DNA of 64,000 nt. It comes from Anoplopoma fimbria. Lineage: Eukaryota; Chordata; Actinopteri; Perciformes; Anoplopomatidae. The DNA lies in the NCBI RefSeq assembly GCF_027596085.1, contig NC_072457.1:26224125-26288124 (forward strand). Reading direction: 5' to 3'. Made by a program: the position numbers and the translations under genes. Below the pieces are notes generated by a model that was given only the letters and a program-made list of their open reading frames with translations, searched no databases and was not told the origin of the DNA. Below are positions 31,131 to 49,646 of this stretch, one piece after another (position 1 is the stretch's first letter; each line of letters opens with the position of its first letter).

Positions 31131-31612
31131 CTTAGTTACATTAAAACTGTTGTTTAATGTAACTAAGTACATTTACTTAGATCTCTAATACAAAGTACTT
31201 GTACATTACTTGAGTACTTACATTAAATATTCTACTCAACAACAATATCTTACAGCTACAGTTACTAGATACTTTGTAGATAAAGCTTATATATATATAT
31301 TAAAATATGAGGAATTTAATAATTGTTACAGATTAAAAACAACCCATCAGTATAAAAAGTGTCTTTAATCGGCTCCGATTAATCCGGCTACAATTGAAAT
31401 GCTTCTTATGCGTCAGTAATTATAACCCAATAATATTGTCTATAATAATGGAACTATGGCAGAGGCCATTGGGCTGCTCAATGAGTACTTCTACTTTTTA
31501 TACTCATATTTATCTGACAACACTGTTATTAAAGTACAATTTATTTTAAATGCAGGAAACAATATCTTTAAATGTTGGTGTTGCTCATCTAAGTACTTCT
31601 TCCACCAATGCT
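31131..31612. repeat. Dispersed repeat built of AAGTAC/TACTT motifs, with terminal hairpin
   Basis: The left end carries a 15-bp inverted repeat with 7-nt loop (31131-31145 and 31153-31167). Text such as aactaagtacatttacttag and, at the right, aagtacttcttccaccaatg matches my memory of a repeat widespread in percomorph genomes that ends in CTTCTTCCACCA. No coding capacity. Family not named. Confidence 0.6.
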
Positions 31613-33002
31613 GAAGGAGAAAAAGGATATTTCATTTTAGATGAGTTGAAGCTACAGAACAGAGGGTTTTATCAGCCTTAACTTACTGGTACAAAAATCA
31701 CATAGCAGGCAAGGTAGAACAAGCATCACAGGACAGCCATTCACTGCATTATTAGAAAATAGACTAATATAATTTTGAGAGGGGGGTTGCAGTTGTGTGG
31801 ACTCTACTTTTGTTCCCCAAAAAATCACATCTTGACATCATAACCAAAAGATTATTATCACCAAATTCTGTAGTCCGCTTTAGCATCTTTAAGGCAAATG
31901 TTTTGGTTTTGCAGCCCACCATAAACTACTGTTCTGGTTCAGTAAAACCGCTTTCATCAACATCAACATTAAAAGCAGAAGCAGGCAGCTGTTTTCAGCA
32001 AATTAACTCTGTTAAACCGAGTGCACCCTACCTGCACAGCACCAAATGGCAGACATTTGAAGTTAGCAACTAGCTTCTCAACAAAGTGGAGCATCCAGCT
32101 GCTAATGAGCCAAATGCTTTTATCTGGTGGATGGTGGAGACCAAAAGCAGAGCTTTAAAAGGGTTAATACTGGACTTGTATTTGTCAGATGGCCAGAAAC
32201 ACTCAAAATAAATGCTGTGTTTACTCATTCACAAAAAGTCTTTGCCATATGAACTTAATAAGGTGATAATATGTCACTGTTGTTTTATAAGCTTCTAGCT
32301 TCGCCCAAACGTGGCTAAATAACTAAACTTAATTAATTTCAAGATGGAGTAATCATCGTTTAAAAGATTATGCAATGATTTGTCTTGTATAGTCAGATAT
32401 GTCTCCACAGTACTTTGTCAAAAGGTCTGGCTATACTCCTACACCAGTGTGATGATGCCAACGCTCTGACTTGTTTGTATTTTTTTAAACCATTCACCAT
32501 CGCCATCATCGTCTTGGAAGGTGCTAAGCCCAGGATGCAGCGACGGTACCATGGCAAAATAGATGTTGCATGATAGCGATAATGGAAGGGGAGGAGTTGA
32601 AATATGCAGTCAATGGCAGTCTTATGCCCACAGTCTACATCCGGGTGTCAGACTAAGCTCGGCTAAAGCTCCAGCGGGAGGAGAAGGGCTAAGTGCTTAG
32701 CAATAGAGTCTCATCCTCCAGCCAGGAAAAGAGCTTCTCATCACTGGGAGCCAACACCGACACCAGACTGCTGGAGGCCCAGGCCGTATTGCTCGGCCCG
32801 CTAGAGGGAAGTTAGGCACGGGAGAACCAGAACCAGGACTGAGCGGGGCAGACTGTCAGACCCTGCTGCAGTAAAATGTCAGCTTTTTTTGGTGCTCGGA
32901 AACACTACCACCTTTCTCCACAGGGACTGTCAACATCAACACAAAATACAAGTTCCTTGTAGTAGCTTTAAGGAGACAATCATTATTTAAAAAAATCTCA
33001 TT
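31613..33002. other. Intergenic spacer between adgrl1 and the lipid phosphatase gene
   Basis: No gene seen. About 31990-32310 shares wording and order with 51285-51665, marking two copies of one dispersed repeat. About 32640-32950 also reads like repeat-derived sequence. Confidence 0.5.
31990..32310. repeat. Dispersed repeat, copy A
   Basis: Shares ordered phrases with 51285-51665: acctgcacagca, gttagcaactagc (gttagttattagc in copy B), gtggtagagaccaaaa-like text, and tatgtcactgtt near the end. Copy B is interrupted by an (ATT)n expansion. Noncoding. Confidence 0.55.
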
Positions 33003-33793
33003 TTTATTGAATGATCTGTGTGTTCATGGAGTGGTAAGTAGTCAAGCAACATACTCTAGCATTATAGAAAAAGTCGGAGAGCTAATAGCGTCTGACATGA
33101 TTATATCTATCGTGTAGACATCCTCACAGTCATTCTGTCTTTATTGAACTATGTATACAACACACTGAGTGCACACAGCAGGACTGCCACATCCTGCCAC
33201 ATCTAAAGGATACAATGCATTAAGAAACAGAGTTGCTTTCTCGCTAATTGTGCTTTCCTTCAACACCATTACATTCACTGGGTTTATGTAAAAAAAGAAA
33301 AGAGCTACAATACAATTTATATTACATGTTCGTATAAAATATATTACATTCTACGTAGCACATTATTACAAAGTGTTAATTAATAATACTAACATGGAAA
33401 TCAAAAAGTGCTTTTACAGTATCATTTGAAATGTACAAAATCTGTATATATTTACAGGTAAAGTATAGAGTAGTAGTGGTTGCTGTCGTCTCATCTCACA
33501 GGTAAGTATCACATGTGAAGCTAAGGTCAGTCACATGGACAAAAATAACAGGCTCCAGCCAAGCAGCCAGTATCGTTTTCAGCACCCTCCCTCTTCCATT
33601 TTGTCTTTTGAGCCACATACAGTATCTCACAAGCTCTACTCTCCCTCTCTCTCCGTCACACACTGTCCATATGAGGTATGTGGTTTGGCTTCACAGGAAA
33701 TGGTCGCACATTCTTCAAATTTCTTGTCCATCCAAGGTAAACTACAGGCAACAGGTGGATGTTTGAGCACAAAGGGGTTTGTGGAGGTGAGGT
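33003..33793 (-). other. 3' UTR of the lipid phosphatase gene
   Basis: On the minus strand, the sequence after the stop codon (33794-33796) continues to AATAAA, read on + as TTTATT at 33003-33008, with another possible signal near 33140. The end is inferred from these signals. Confidence 0.45.
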
Positions 33794-39810
<6,017 letters not shown>

Positions 39811-40370
39811 GACGAGTGTCTAGTGGAGAACTTGTTGGCATCAGAAACTTGGGAGCGTCCTTGAACTACTCATGTGCAGAGCTGCAGAGAGACTGGGAGT
39901 AAGTCAGTCCAGTTGGCATAGTATGTCTGCTGCTCCTCGGTGTCAAAGTAAAGTGTCTTTTTGACGCATTTTTCATTTCATCACTGAGTCTGCAGGACTC
40001 GCCCCGACTCGTTGCAGGACTCCCGTCACCTTGAAGATATGCACCACGGTGGGGCGGAAAACTCCACACTGGTTGTGCAACAGCCTCACTCACTCTCTCC
40101 ATCTCTCACTTTCTTTCTCACTCTTCCTCTATTCGGTAATTCATTCAGGGTGTTACATCATTTCCATTGAGCTTCAAATGCATCAGTCACGGTGACGGAA
40201 GTTGGCCCACTTGCTGCAATCTGGGAAATATTTCTCCATAATTCACCTTTCACCTGCATTTTATTACTCACATTCACAAAATCCCTAGTTGACCTGCAGC
40301 AACAAAGTAAAACACAACTTTTTATTCATAAGATTAGACAGTAGCCTGGGTAATTATATTTCTATAGATA

Positions 40371-40543
<173 letters not shown>

Positions 40544-41799
40544 CTACTGTTTTGATTAATTATCTTCATATCTGTAAATCTAGGTGACCATTTTCATTTC
40601 CGTACTGGCGAATATCAAGCGATTAATTGTTGCTTCCTTGAACTTAGAGGTATAACGTCAAAAGACTACTTCCACTGTGATTCTGAGGTTCGACCTTTTA
40701 ATAAAATGGCCTTTATAAAGGATTCACATTGTAAGAGATATTAATATTTCTAAATACTTTTAGTAGAGCTTTATAGATCAGTTATAAGCCAATGTTCAGC
40801 CGCTGTTTAGCATTTCTATTTGGTAATCATACAGTTAAAAATATGTTGATAATCCATTGATAGATGCTTATTGCTTAAAAGCAGCGGACATGAAACAGAG
40901 CAGCCCTGTTCAGTTTAATTGTGAATGGTGTTGCCATCTACTGAGCTAGCTACCAACTAGCTAAGATGAACTTTGGGTAAGGAACAATATGATGTCAACA
41001 ATGGACAATGTCCAACATGAGACGAAGAGAATTAAGTAAGAATGAATATTTACACAAACTGACTTTGTACTATGGAGTGGTTGATTTGGAGTAACAGATC
41101 AACTTCAAGTTTCCATTAACGACATGAAAAACGAGACACAATAGTTTCCTTACGCAGAAAGATGAACATTTCATCACATAACTGTGCAAGTTCCTTTATT
41201 TACCCGAGCAGTGTTGTGAAGAAACAAATGAGTGTATGGAAATGCTTTATGATTTAACTCTCTGCTGAAGGGGGCAGCAAAACCAATACCAGGGGAGGTT
41301 TCATTTGTCTCCTTTCCTGTTGGTAAGCAATTTTTGTTTTGTGCCTGTACGTGGCGGAAAATAGAAAGAGAGAGGAAGAGAGAGAGGAAGAGAGAGACGG
41401 AAACAGAAAGAGAGAGAGAGAGAGATAGAGACAGAGAGAGAGAAAAAAAGAGAGTGAAAGAGAGACAGGAGGAGACAGAGAGAGAGAAAGAGAGTGGGAG
41501 TATGAGAGAGTACTTGTACTTTTCCAACTGAAGTGAAAACAGAGACAGTGACTTCCCTGTGAAAAAAGCCCAGCAAATCACGATGGTGGTTTTTATTTTT
41601 GTCCAAAAGGCCCATACGTAATCCTGACCACAGAATATCCAACTATATGAAAACTGTGTGTTCATGTGTGTGTGTGTGTGTGTCTGTGTGTGCTTTATTT
41701 TATTGATTTATAATTATAGCAATTGGTTGCCTTAGGTTATGAGTTCACGGCCTAGTTTTAAGTCTTCTTCAATACAGCATGATGTTCTTTTAGTAAATA

Positions 41800-42000
41800 A
41801 TGGCCCATTTAGAGTCAAATGATAAAGCAGGGTATACTTTAGGGCGGGGCTACCGTTTGATTGACAGGTTGCTTTCACTACCAGAGCCTCTGCTGTCCTT
41901 GGTCACTTTCCTTCACTGGTTGCAAGAAACCAAGATGGCGACGACAAAAATGCCGAACTCGAGACTTCAAAACAGCGATCCATAAACATGTTGTGGTTAA
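41800..42000. repeat. Dispersed repeat fragment containing a short frame
   Basis: Contains ggggctaccgtttgattgac and accaagatggcgacgac, phrases I recognise from a repeat common in fish genomes. The 61-residue open frame over it is therefore not called a gene. Confidence 0.45.
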
Positions 42001-42052
42001 ATTTAGTTTTGCAAGGTAAACAAACACCGGCCTACTGAATGAAAGTCCTTTT

Positions 42053-42240
42053 TTTTTTACATTACATTACATTACAGTCATTTAGCAGACGCTTTTATCC
42101 AAAGCGACTTACAATAAGTGTATTCAACATAGGTATTCAAGAGAACTACTAGTCACCAGAAGTCATAAGTGCATCTCCTTTCTTAAACAAGCATCTAAAA
42201 GCATAAAACCCATCCCCAAGCATTTACCCATCTGCACCCC
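42053..42240. repeat. Dispersed repeat starting with (ACATT)n, uninterrupted copy
   Basis: Begins with cattacattacattacagtc and atttagcagacgcttttatc, a widespread teleost repeat end, then runs through aataagtgtattcaacatag and on. The same element at 63441-63895 is split by a SINE after aataagtg, so this copy shows the empty-site arrangement. Confidence 0.85.
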
Positions 42241-43839
42241 CACCTGTGTGATTATCTTGCTCTTTAAACTACGTCAGTTACGCTGCCCTTTATGCCGCGG
42301 GTGGTTGCGTTACATCCACATGCTGAATGTGTGTTGTTGTCAGACGTAGAGGAGCACTGACCAAGCTTGTTACTTTGACATCTTGTGAGTCAGAATGGGT
42401 TTGATCACTTCCTCTGATAACAGGTGGAAAAGCAGAGAAGCCTTAAAGGACTCTGGATGTCTTTTACCAACAGGTTGATGAAAGCATCATCAGATTTATG
42501 TCCCCACAAGACAGGTGAAAACACGGCATCACTATATTTAGCAATATAACGTGAAAATATGTCATGACAAACAATGATGCTGCTGGTTTCGGGAAAGATT
42601 TAGCTTTGTTAGGCAAATCTGGAAACATTTGAGGAATGTATCTGTGTGTGTGTGTGTGGTTGTGCCTGTTGGTGTGCTAATGTTTTAACCACGTGTGGTT
42701 AGTTTCATTAGGGAACAGAAGACGTGGGCTTTTGCCTGCAGGAGCGTCTGACCTTCTGTACACTTTATGTCATAGTTGTAATGCTAAATGCTACATTTCT
42801 CATTTTCTCTGTTTCAGGCTGACTTCCCCATATCTGTGTCACTCCCCCACAGAAACATACACCACAATTTTTCCCACTGTCTTTTCTCACTTGTCATTCC
42901 TCGTTGTGTCGTAATTACTGAAGATTATATGCAATGTGCTCATTATAGGTTATAGATATGTTTTAGTGGTGGAGGAAGGCAAATGTATGTATGTGGCATT
43001 ATAACAAACAATGTCTCAGTGGGCTTTACAGACCTGCAACATAAAAGCCACCAGACCACAAATCCAAGCTCTCTAAGAAGATGATGGAAAATTCCCCCAA
43101 AAGCTCAAGGAGGGGGAAGCATAGAATGAACCACAGAACAGTATATTTAAAGAGCGATTCTCCCCTTTGCAACTGTTGGTGGGAAAGTTAGATAACATGA
43201 ACAGAAAGTTCAAACAGAGGATGAATATGGAATATTTAATAGCTTGGAGTTTGATGGAGATTGTCATTGCAGGTAGAGTGGGATCAGGCTAATGTAACGT
43301 TTAAATACTCTATTTCCAATACTATCCAATATCAGCTCCAGTGCGTCAAGACACTGAATTACAGTTACTTTCCATCTCTTTTCATTGATTGACAAAATAA
43401 ATATAATAACTTGCTTTTCAGCCGTTCTCTTTGTAGTTTACTTGCAGCCAAAAAAGCATTATGATATAACAAGAACAAAAAGAGTTTAGTCAGGAAATAT
43501 ATTACACAAGAAAAAAAGACAGTACTGGCACATTATTATTTCAAAATTTTGCCTGAGGGATTTTTTCACAATAAACTCAGTGATTTTTTTTGTTTTGTTT
43601 AATGTTTAAAGATTATTTTTGTAATGATATCTTTAATCTGGCAAATTGATTTTCCATTCTTTATTAGACAATAAATGTATTATTTTGTGGGTGGTTGTGA
43701 TCATTGCAATCATTACTTGAAACAATTAAACAAAAAATCACAAAAACGTTGACTTTAGGAGTAATATGGAAAATGTATTAGTTAATGTACGTCATATTTA
43801 CTTATTTAGAAGTACAATATTTCCTGTAGGGAGTTAGGG

Positions 43840-44350
43840 CCATATTTAAGGGGAACTACGCCCATTTTCAAATTTCATACATGTTATTCCTATCGTTTAG
43901 GGCAGTCCAAAAGTACTAGTACACATAAACAACTCCCTCACAAATCTAAAAACTAGTGTTAAAATTCAAATGTGTGATATCATCTAGTATAAAGTGTGTA
44001 GCTGCTCGATCGACAATGAATAATAAAACATGTAATGGGTGACACTGAGAGAACCCAGAGGGATGTTGTGAACATATGGATACATTAGGTTGGAAGTCGG
44101 GAATACCAACTTGGAAGTATCAACTTCCGACTTGCAATGGTTTGCAGCACTATTTCTCTGATTTCTGTCCGAGAGAGGAGCTCAAACTGGAATTCTTCAT
44201 TTAGGTGGTGTTCCCTTTATAAACAGACAATAAAATGTTATTTTACTTGGTGAGGACTTTCAAGAGCCCTTGATTAAACCACAGACCTGAATATTGCAAT
44301 CTCAGCGTGTTGCTCAATGATTTCCCGCTTTACAACGTCATTGCAGCACT
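43840..44350. repeat. Degenerate dispersed repeat
   Basis: Starts with aggggaactacgcccatttt and tacatgttattcctatcg, which match my memory of a percomorph interspersed repeat. The right boundary is uncertain. Noncoding. Confidence 0.4.
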
Positions 44351-45289
44351 GGTTCCGGATAACAATAGATAGTGATACAATCAATGTGACATCTCCTTTT
44401 TTTCTCAACCCGAAGAGAGAATTTTCTTCACATTTGAATTCAGTCCACATATACGGACTGAGTTCAAATGTACCATATTGCATACTATGCATGCACCGTT
44501 TTGTGAATTTCCATAGAAAACCTATAGACTTTTTAAATTGTTTGCATAAAGTCTGATGAATAGTGTCAGCTTTGATTTCTCAGCAGACCAGTCAATTCAA
44601 ATTCTAAACATATATCAGTCTCTCTTACAATAACCGCGCACTTCCCTTTCCGTAACAACCACAAACATTCCCTTGACATTTCTCTCTTTGCAAACTTTGC
44701 GGATGTGATCAGCTGATCGTTGTTTTGATCGGCAGGGAGCATTTGAGTGTGTTTACCATAAATCCCAGTGTAAACTCTCCTGTAGGAGGTCTGGGGTTGA
44801 ATGGATCACCTCCTGATGATATAGGGAAAGCCCTCACCAGTAACTTTACTGGTTGCAATGTCACTCACTAGTGATCAGTTAGTGGCATACTGCATCTTAC
44901 AGTTAAATTAACAGGGGAACGTCTGTGTTTCAGCTCTGCTCAACTGGAAGATTACATGCAGGCTCACGATATATTTATTAATCTTTGAATTAACAGTTTA
45001 AATCTCACCAGTAGTCTCTCTTGTGCATGCTGTCTACATTCACCCAAACACTGATAACAACGATAAAAGACTGTGTGGCTGTAGACACAGCAGTGCTTTG
45101 AGCTAAAGGCTAATGTCATCTAAGCATGCTCACAATGACAAACATACTAAAAATCAGTAAACTTGGCACTTTTCTTCTACTATCCCGTGTTTAGTAATGC
45201 CACATACAAAAAACTTTTTGTTGGAAAGCTTATTTTCTGGTTGATGCTAGTGTTAGCTGGCTGGATCTTTGTTGGTAGCTAGCATGTAG

Positions 45290-45566
45290 AACAAAGTGTG
45301 TTTGCTTCACCTGCTGTAGCAGGTATACTATGCAATAATAGTTATAATAGTTATTCTGTCTGTATATATAATATTTCAGTTATTGTGTATTCTTTACTTT
45401 TTTTATTGCTTATTTGCTTATTTATAATACTTGTTTTTGATCTTGTTTTTTTACTATGTCTCTTGTTTGCACTATACCCTATGCTGCTGTAAATCTTGTA
45501 AATGTCCCCGCTGCGGGACTAATAAAGGATTATCTTATCTTATCTTATCTTATCTTATCTTATCTT
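45290..45566 (+). repeat. LINE 3' end with (TTATC)n tail
   Basis: Ends in ctgcgggactaataaagg followed by about eight TTATC units (45527-45566). This poly(A)-signal-like 3' end with a short tandem tail is typical of fish non-LTR retrotransposons. The 64-residue frame before it is a remnant or chance. Confidence 0.7.
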
Positions 45567-46203
45567 AGCAGCCAATCAGAAACCCGTTTTTCTTTTGCCA
45601 AATTCACTATGTCAGAAGTTTTTGAATATTAACAAAATTACAAATAGTTTGTATTTCTCAAAGACATCTGGAAACAAGAGACATTGTAAATAGGAAGTGG
45701 TCAAATCTAGACTGATTTTCTTTCAATTCAAATTATATTTTTTTAAGCCCAGAACAAGGTGTTACCTTACCAACCCAGGGAGGCGGAAAGTTGCTAGAAT
45801 GCACTTCTTGTACATTTAACGAAATTGTGCCTTTCACGTTTGGGTTTGATAAATTTTGATAAAAACTTTGATAAATTGTAAGCAGACACCTATCAATTCA
45901 AAATATGGTTTTTTTCTGGGTAAAATTAGTCTTCAGAAACAGAAACATAGAGGACAATAAACCTCTCTTTTTAGAGGCTGATTTAAAGTGAAGAGACACA
46001 CATCTTCGGCTACTTTTAAGATTTCTTTCAGTTGAAAGTATTTTGTATCTTTGCAGATCATTATTTGCCACTATTTCCCTCTTGAAAAAAGTGAAGGTGT
46101 CACACTTAAGGGAATCAATCTGCGGCTAGAATAGCCTCCACTCTTTAGTGAAGGCTTTCCACATGATCTACAGGGATTTGTTCCCATCCAGCCAAAGGAG
46201 TGC

Positions 46204-46267
46204 AAGTGCAAGTGAGGTCTGGCTGATGCCACTTGCAAGTGGCATCAGCCAGACCTCACTTGCACTT
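46204..46267. repeat. 64-bp perfect palindrome
   Basis: The arms 46204-46235 and 46236-46267 are exact reverse complements with no spacer; the centre is acttg|caagt. Part of the right arm (ggcatcagcca) recurs at 46270-46280. The flanking text (gtgaaggctttccacatgat) resembles a degenerate fish transposon, so the palindrome may have arisen by inverted duplication inside it. Confidence 0.95.
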
Positions 46268-46916
46268 CTGGCATCAGCCATATCATCAGCCATATCATCA
46301 GCCATCATTTTCTTGATCATTCACTTCCCCTTTCCCAGGGGAACCTTTAGGACTGTACAAAACTTGCAGTTATATACCTGTACCTGTACAGTCACGTCCC
46401 ATAACGACTGCTTTCTGTTTACAATCTGCTTACTCTGGAAATTAAAACAACAAAAAATGATCACAGGAGCAATTTCCAGAAATTCCTGCTTGATTATTAA
46501 AATGACAGGTGTATAATAAAATAGCACTCAGTATGTTAGCGTGATGTTGGTGTATGTTTGTTAATGAAAACACTTTTTCTGTGTCCCACCTCTCTCACAC
46601 ACAAATATATTGTCGTCGAAACTTTCTACCATGATAAGATTGCTGTCTAATTGGCTTCTTTTTTTTTTTTTTTTTTGGGATAAGCTACATCCCGATCTCT
46701 CTCTCTCTCTCTCTCTCTCTCTTGCTCAACCCCACACGTAATACAGTGGCTGATTCCCGTATGTTTTTTGCTCTACCCCTAAAAGGGCACTCACATTTGA
46801 AATCGCCCCCGTATAGACCCTGATGAGAGATGACGTGAGCTTTCTTTGGTATGATGATGAAATACATATACTCTTGGCAAATACCCCACCGACACCATAA
46901 CACCTCACACACAAAT

Positions 46917-48050
46917 GCACATCTGCTTATTTTTCTAACTTTAAGTTGACAAAAAAAAAAAGCTGCCTTTTCCATATTCTTTTCCATATAAAAATGCAAC
47001 TAAGTGCAAATAACGTTTTTTTCACTGTCTCCATTGTGCACATCTGCTTATTTTTCTAACTTTAAGTTGACAAAAAAAAAAGCTGCCTTTTCCATATGTT
47101 TTCCATATAAAAATGCAAAAACGTTTTCAAAATCTGCAAACTTTAAGTTTTCACTGCCTTTTCCATATTCTTTTCCATATAAAAATGCAACTAAGTGCAA
47201 ATAACGTTTTTTTCACTGTCTCCATTGTGCACATCTGCTTATTTTTCTAACTAAGTTGACAAAAAAAAAAGCTGCCTTTTCCATATGTTTTCCATATAAA
47301 AATGCAAATAACGTTTTCACTGTCTCCATTGTGCACATCTGCTTATTTTTCTAACTTTAAGTTGACAAAAAAAAAAGCTGCCTTTTCCATATGTTTTCCA
47401 TATAAAAATGCAAATAACGTTTTCACTGTCTCCATTGTGCACATCTGCTTATTTTTCTAACTTTAAGTTGACAAAAAAAAAAAAAAAGCTGCCTTTTCCA
47501 TATGTTTTCCATATAAAAATGCAAATAACGTTTTCACTGTCTCCATTGTGCACATCTGCTTATTTTTCTAACTTTAAGTTGACAAAAAAAAAAAAAAAAA
47601 GCTGCCTTTTCCATATTCTTTTCCATATAAAAATGCAAATAACGTTTTCACTGTCTCCATTGTGCACATGTGCTTATTTTTCTAACTTTAAGTTGACAAA
47701 AAAAAAAAGCTGCCTTTTCCATATTCTTTTCCATATAAAAATGCAACTAAGTGCAAATAACGTTTTTTTCACTGTCTCCATTGTGCACATCTGCTTATTT
47801 TTCTAACTTTAAGTTGACAAAAAAAAAAAAGCTGCCTTTTCCATATTCTTTTCCATATAAAAATGCAACTGCAAATAACGTTTTCACTGTCTCCATTGTG
47901 CACATCTGCTTATTTTTCTAACTTTAAGTTGACAAAAAAAAAAAAAAAAAAAAAGCTGCCTTTTCCATATGCACATCTGCTTATTTTTCCTTTAAGTTAT
48001 AAAAATGCAACTAAGTGCACATAACGTTTTCACTGTCTCCATTGTGCTAC
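46917..48050. repeat. Minisatellite of about 105-120-bp units upstream of a TNF ligand gene
   Basis: Roughly ten units, each opening gcacatctgcttatttttct, then a poly(A) run of 9-22, then ccttttccatat and tataaaaatgcaa, ending ctgtctccattg. Unit starts: 46917, 47038, 47229, 47333, 47439, 47550, 47664, 47784, 47900, 47971 (last degenerate); an extra partial unit lies near 47140. Units differ in A-run length and in the presence of an aactaagtg insertion. Open frames over it are repeat artefacts. Confidence 0.95.
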
Positions 48051-48248
48051 TTTTTGCCAGCCGTGTGAGCTTCAAAGCGGAGTGAGAACTGCGTCGGAAT
48101 GAAGCCCGGTGAGGCTGGAGGATGCGCATTTTCTCTCCCTTTCGTTTTCCACTTGCGCAACCCGAGGGAGAGCCGTGGAAAGTCTGTGCGTCTCGTTTTC
48201 TCACCTTACGTGAAGCGAAGGAGGGAGGGGCTGTGTGAGACTGCGAGA

Positions 48249-48516
48249 GGGAAATCCATGACTTCCGCGTTTTTCCCTCCGCGTCTGAAACTCTGTGCAA
48301 AGTAGAGTGGACTATAAAAAGCCATCATGGAGCTGACAGACGTGACATTCTCATTAACTGGGCTGTGTGATAACAAGGGGGACTATCTTTGGAGGAGGGA
48401 AACGGCCGATCACCTGGAGTTGTACGACTTGTAGCCTACAAACAAAAGCCTTTTTATTCGCTGCAATTCAATATCTGGACAGTCTCCCTGAAGCTCAGGC
48501 ATTCTACTGCTGATTG
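48249..48516 (+). promoter_or_regulatory. Core promoter and 5' UTR of the + strand TNF ligand
   Basis: TATAAAAA at 48313-48320 predicts initiation near 48340. The kappaB-like GGGAAATCC lies at 48249-48257, about 55 nt upstream of the TATA box, in keeping with an inducible immune gene. Motif calls are by eye. Confidence 0.55.
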
Positions 48517-49646
48517 ATGGGACACCAGGATAAAGAAATGGACGTAGAGTCTCTCCAGAAGAGCGTCCGCCGTCGTGGGAGCTGCCTGGACGTTTTTCTC
48601 GTCGTGTCAATCATTTTTCTGTTTGTGGCGGTGACGGCTGCGACCGCCGGAGGGTTGATTCTTGTGATGGAGCTGCGGTCCAAACTGGAGTCCAAGCTAC
48701 CGTCGTTTGTGTTGGAAACGTCAGAGCTGACAGGAGACGCACCTGGCCACCCATTCAAGGTAAACAAGTGACTCGTATTATTCAGATTTTGAACAAGTAC
48801 CTGTTTATTCCCTCCTTTATAACGTTTGACCCATGACCTCTGCACATTTTAATCTAATCTTAATCTATTTTTTTCAACAGACGCAGGATTTTGTCCATCT
48901 GGGAGCCACATCAAGTAAGTCTACTTTTATACATTAAAAGCACCCACGTGACAATTGTTAGGGGGCAGTTTGCAAAAAAAAACAAACAATAATGAATAAT
49001 AATCAGATGATAATGATGTCTCCCTTAAGGCCATAATGTAAAACATGTTCCCTCTCCATAGACATAGGGACATTTCCAAGCTTTAAGATGTAGAAAGCCT
49101 GCGTTTGCATCACTAAAATTACATTAAATTGACATATAATGTTTTTAGCTGAGCCAAATCATTTAAGACAAGGCAACACTGGAAATGAATCTAACTATTC
49201 AGCCTGCTCTTGAACTTTGTAAACATCATCTAAATGAGATGTGTTTGTCTCCTCCTGCAGACGAGTTGAAGAACTTCACCATGCCCCTGAGACCGGTCGA
49301 CTTTGCTGATATGAGTTCTGTGGGAAGCAACTTCTTGTTTAATGCAGAGCATTATTCGCTGCAGGCCAAACGGACGGGGACCTACTTCATGTACATTAGT
49401 CTCAACCTCACGTGCAACTACATATGCAAAGCGGGCGTCCTCAGGGTCCATCTGGGCGATAAGCTCACCTGCGAGGTGCAGCTTCCAGAATTGGCAGACT
49501 CAACACCTGTGAGCAGAAAGTGCTGGACGGTGAGCCAGCTGAAGGGGGAAGAGCTGGCGGCTCAGATGTATGTACCGAAGGAGGGACTGGAGGACTGGAA
49601 ACTGGAGCTGAGCGGCTCAGGACTCGGGATGTTCCTGGTGGGCTAA
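48517..49646 (+). CDS. TNF superfamily ligand (CD70/TNFSF9-like by position), 3 coding exons
   Basis: Type II membrane cytokine. Exons 48517-48759, 48881-48914 (only 34 nt) and 49261-49646 join in phase to 220 residues. A cytoplasmic part (residues 1-24) is followed by one membrane segment (about 25-50, CLDVFLVVSIIFLFVAVT). A short stalk leads to a TNF homology domain (about 93-220) with the typical strands: F-L-F-N-A-E-H-Y, then T-G-T-Y-F-M-Y-I-S-L, ending in G-L-G-M-F-L-V-G. Potential glycosylation sites are N-F-T and N-L-T. The three-exon plan matches CD70 and TNFSF9, which neighbour TNFSF14 in human, but sequence alone does not settle orthology. A second in-frame ATG at 48538 could also serve as start. 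It lies convergent with the TNFSF14-like gene. Confidence 0.9.

Noticed and set aside
41174..41665. 163-residue minus-strand frame rich in Ser-Leu
   Set aside because: Translation of a GA/CT-rich low-complexity stretch.
46148..46516. 122-residue open frame over the palindrome
   Set aside because: Its middle is a translation of the palindrome and nearby short repeats, and the flank looks transposon-derived.
47004..47806. Open frames with repeated FSLSPLCTSAYFSNFKL
   Set aside because: They translate the minisatellite unit; the frame changes with A-run length, so it is not under coding constraint.
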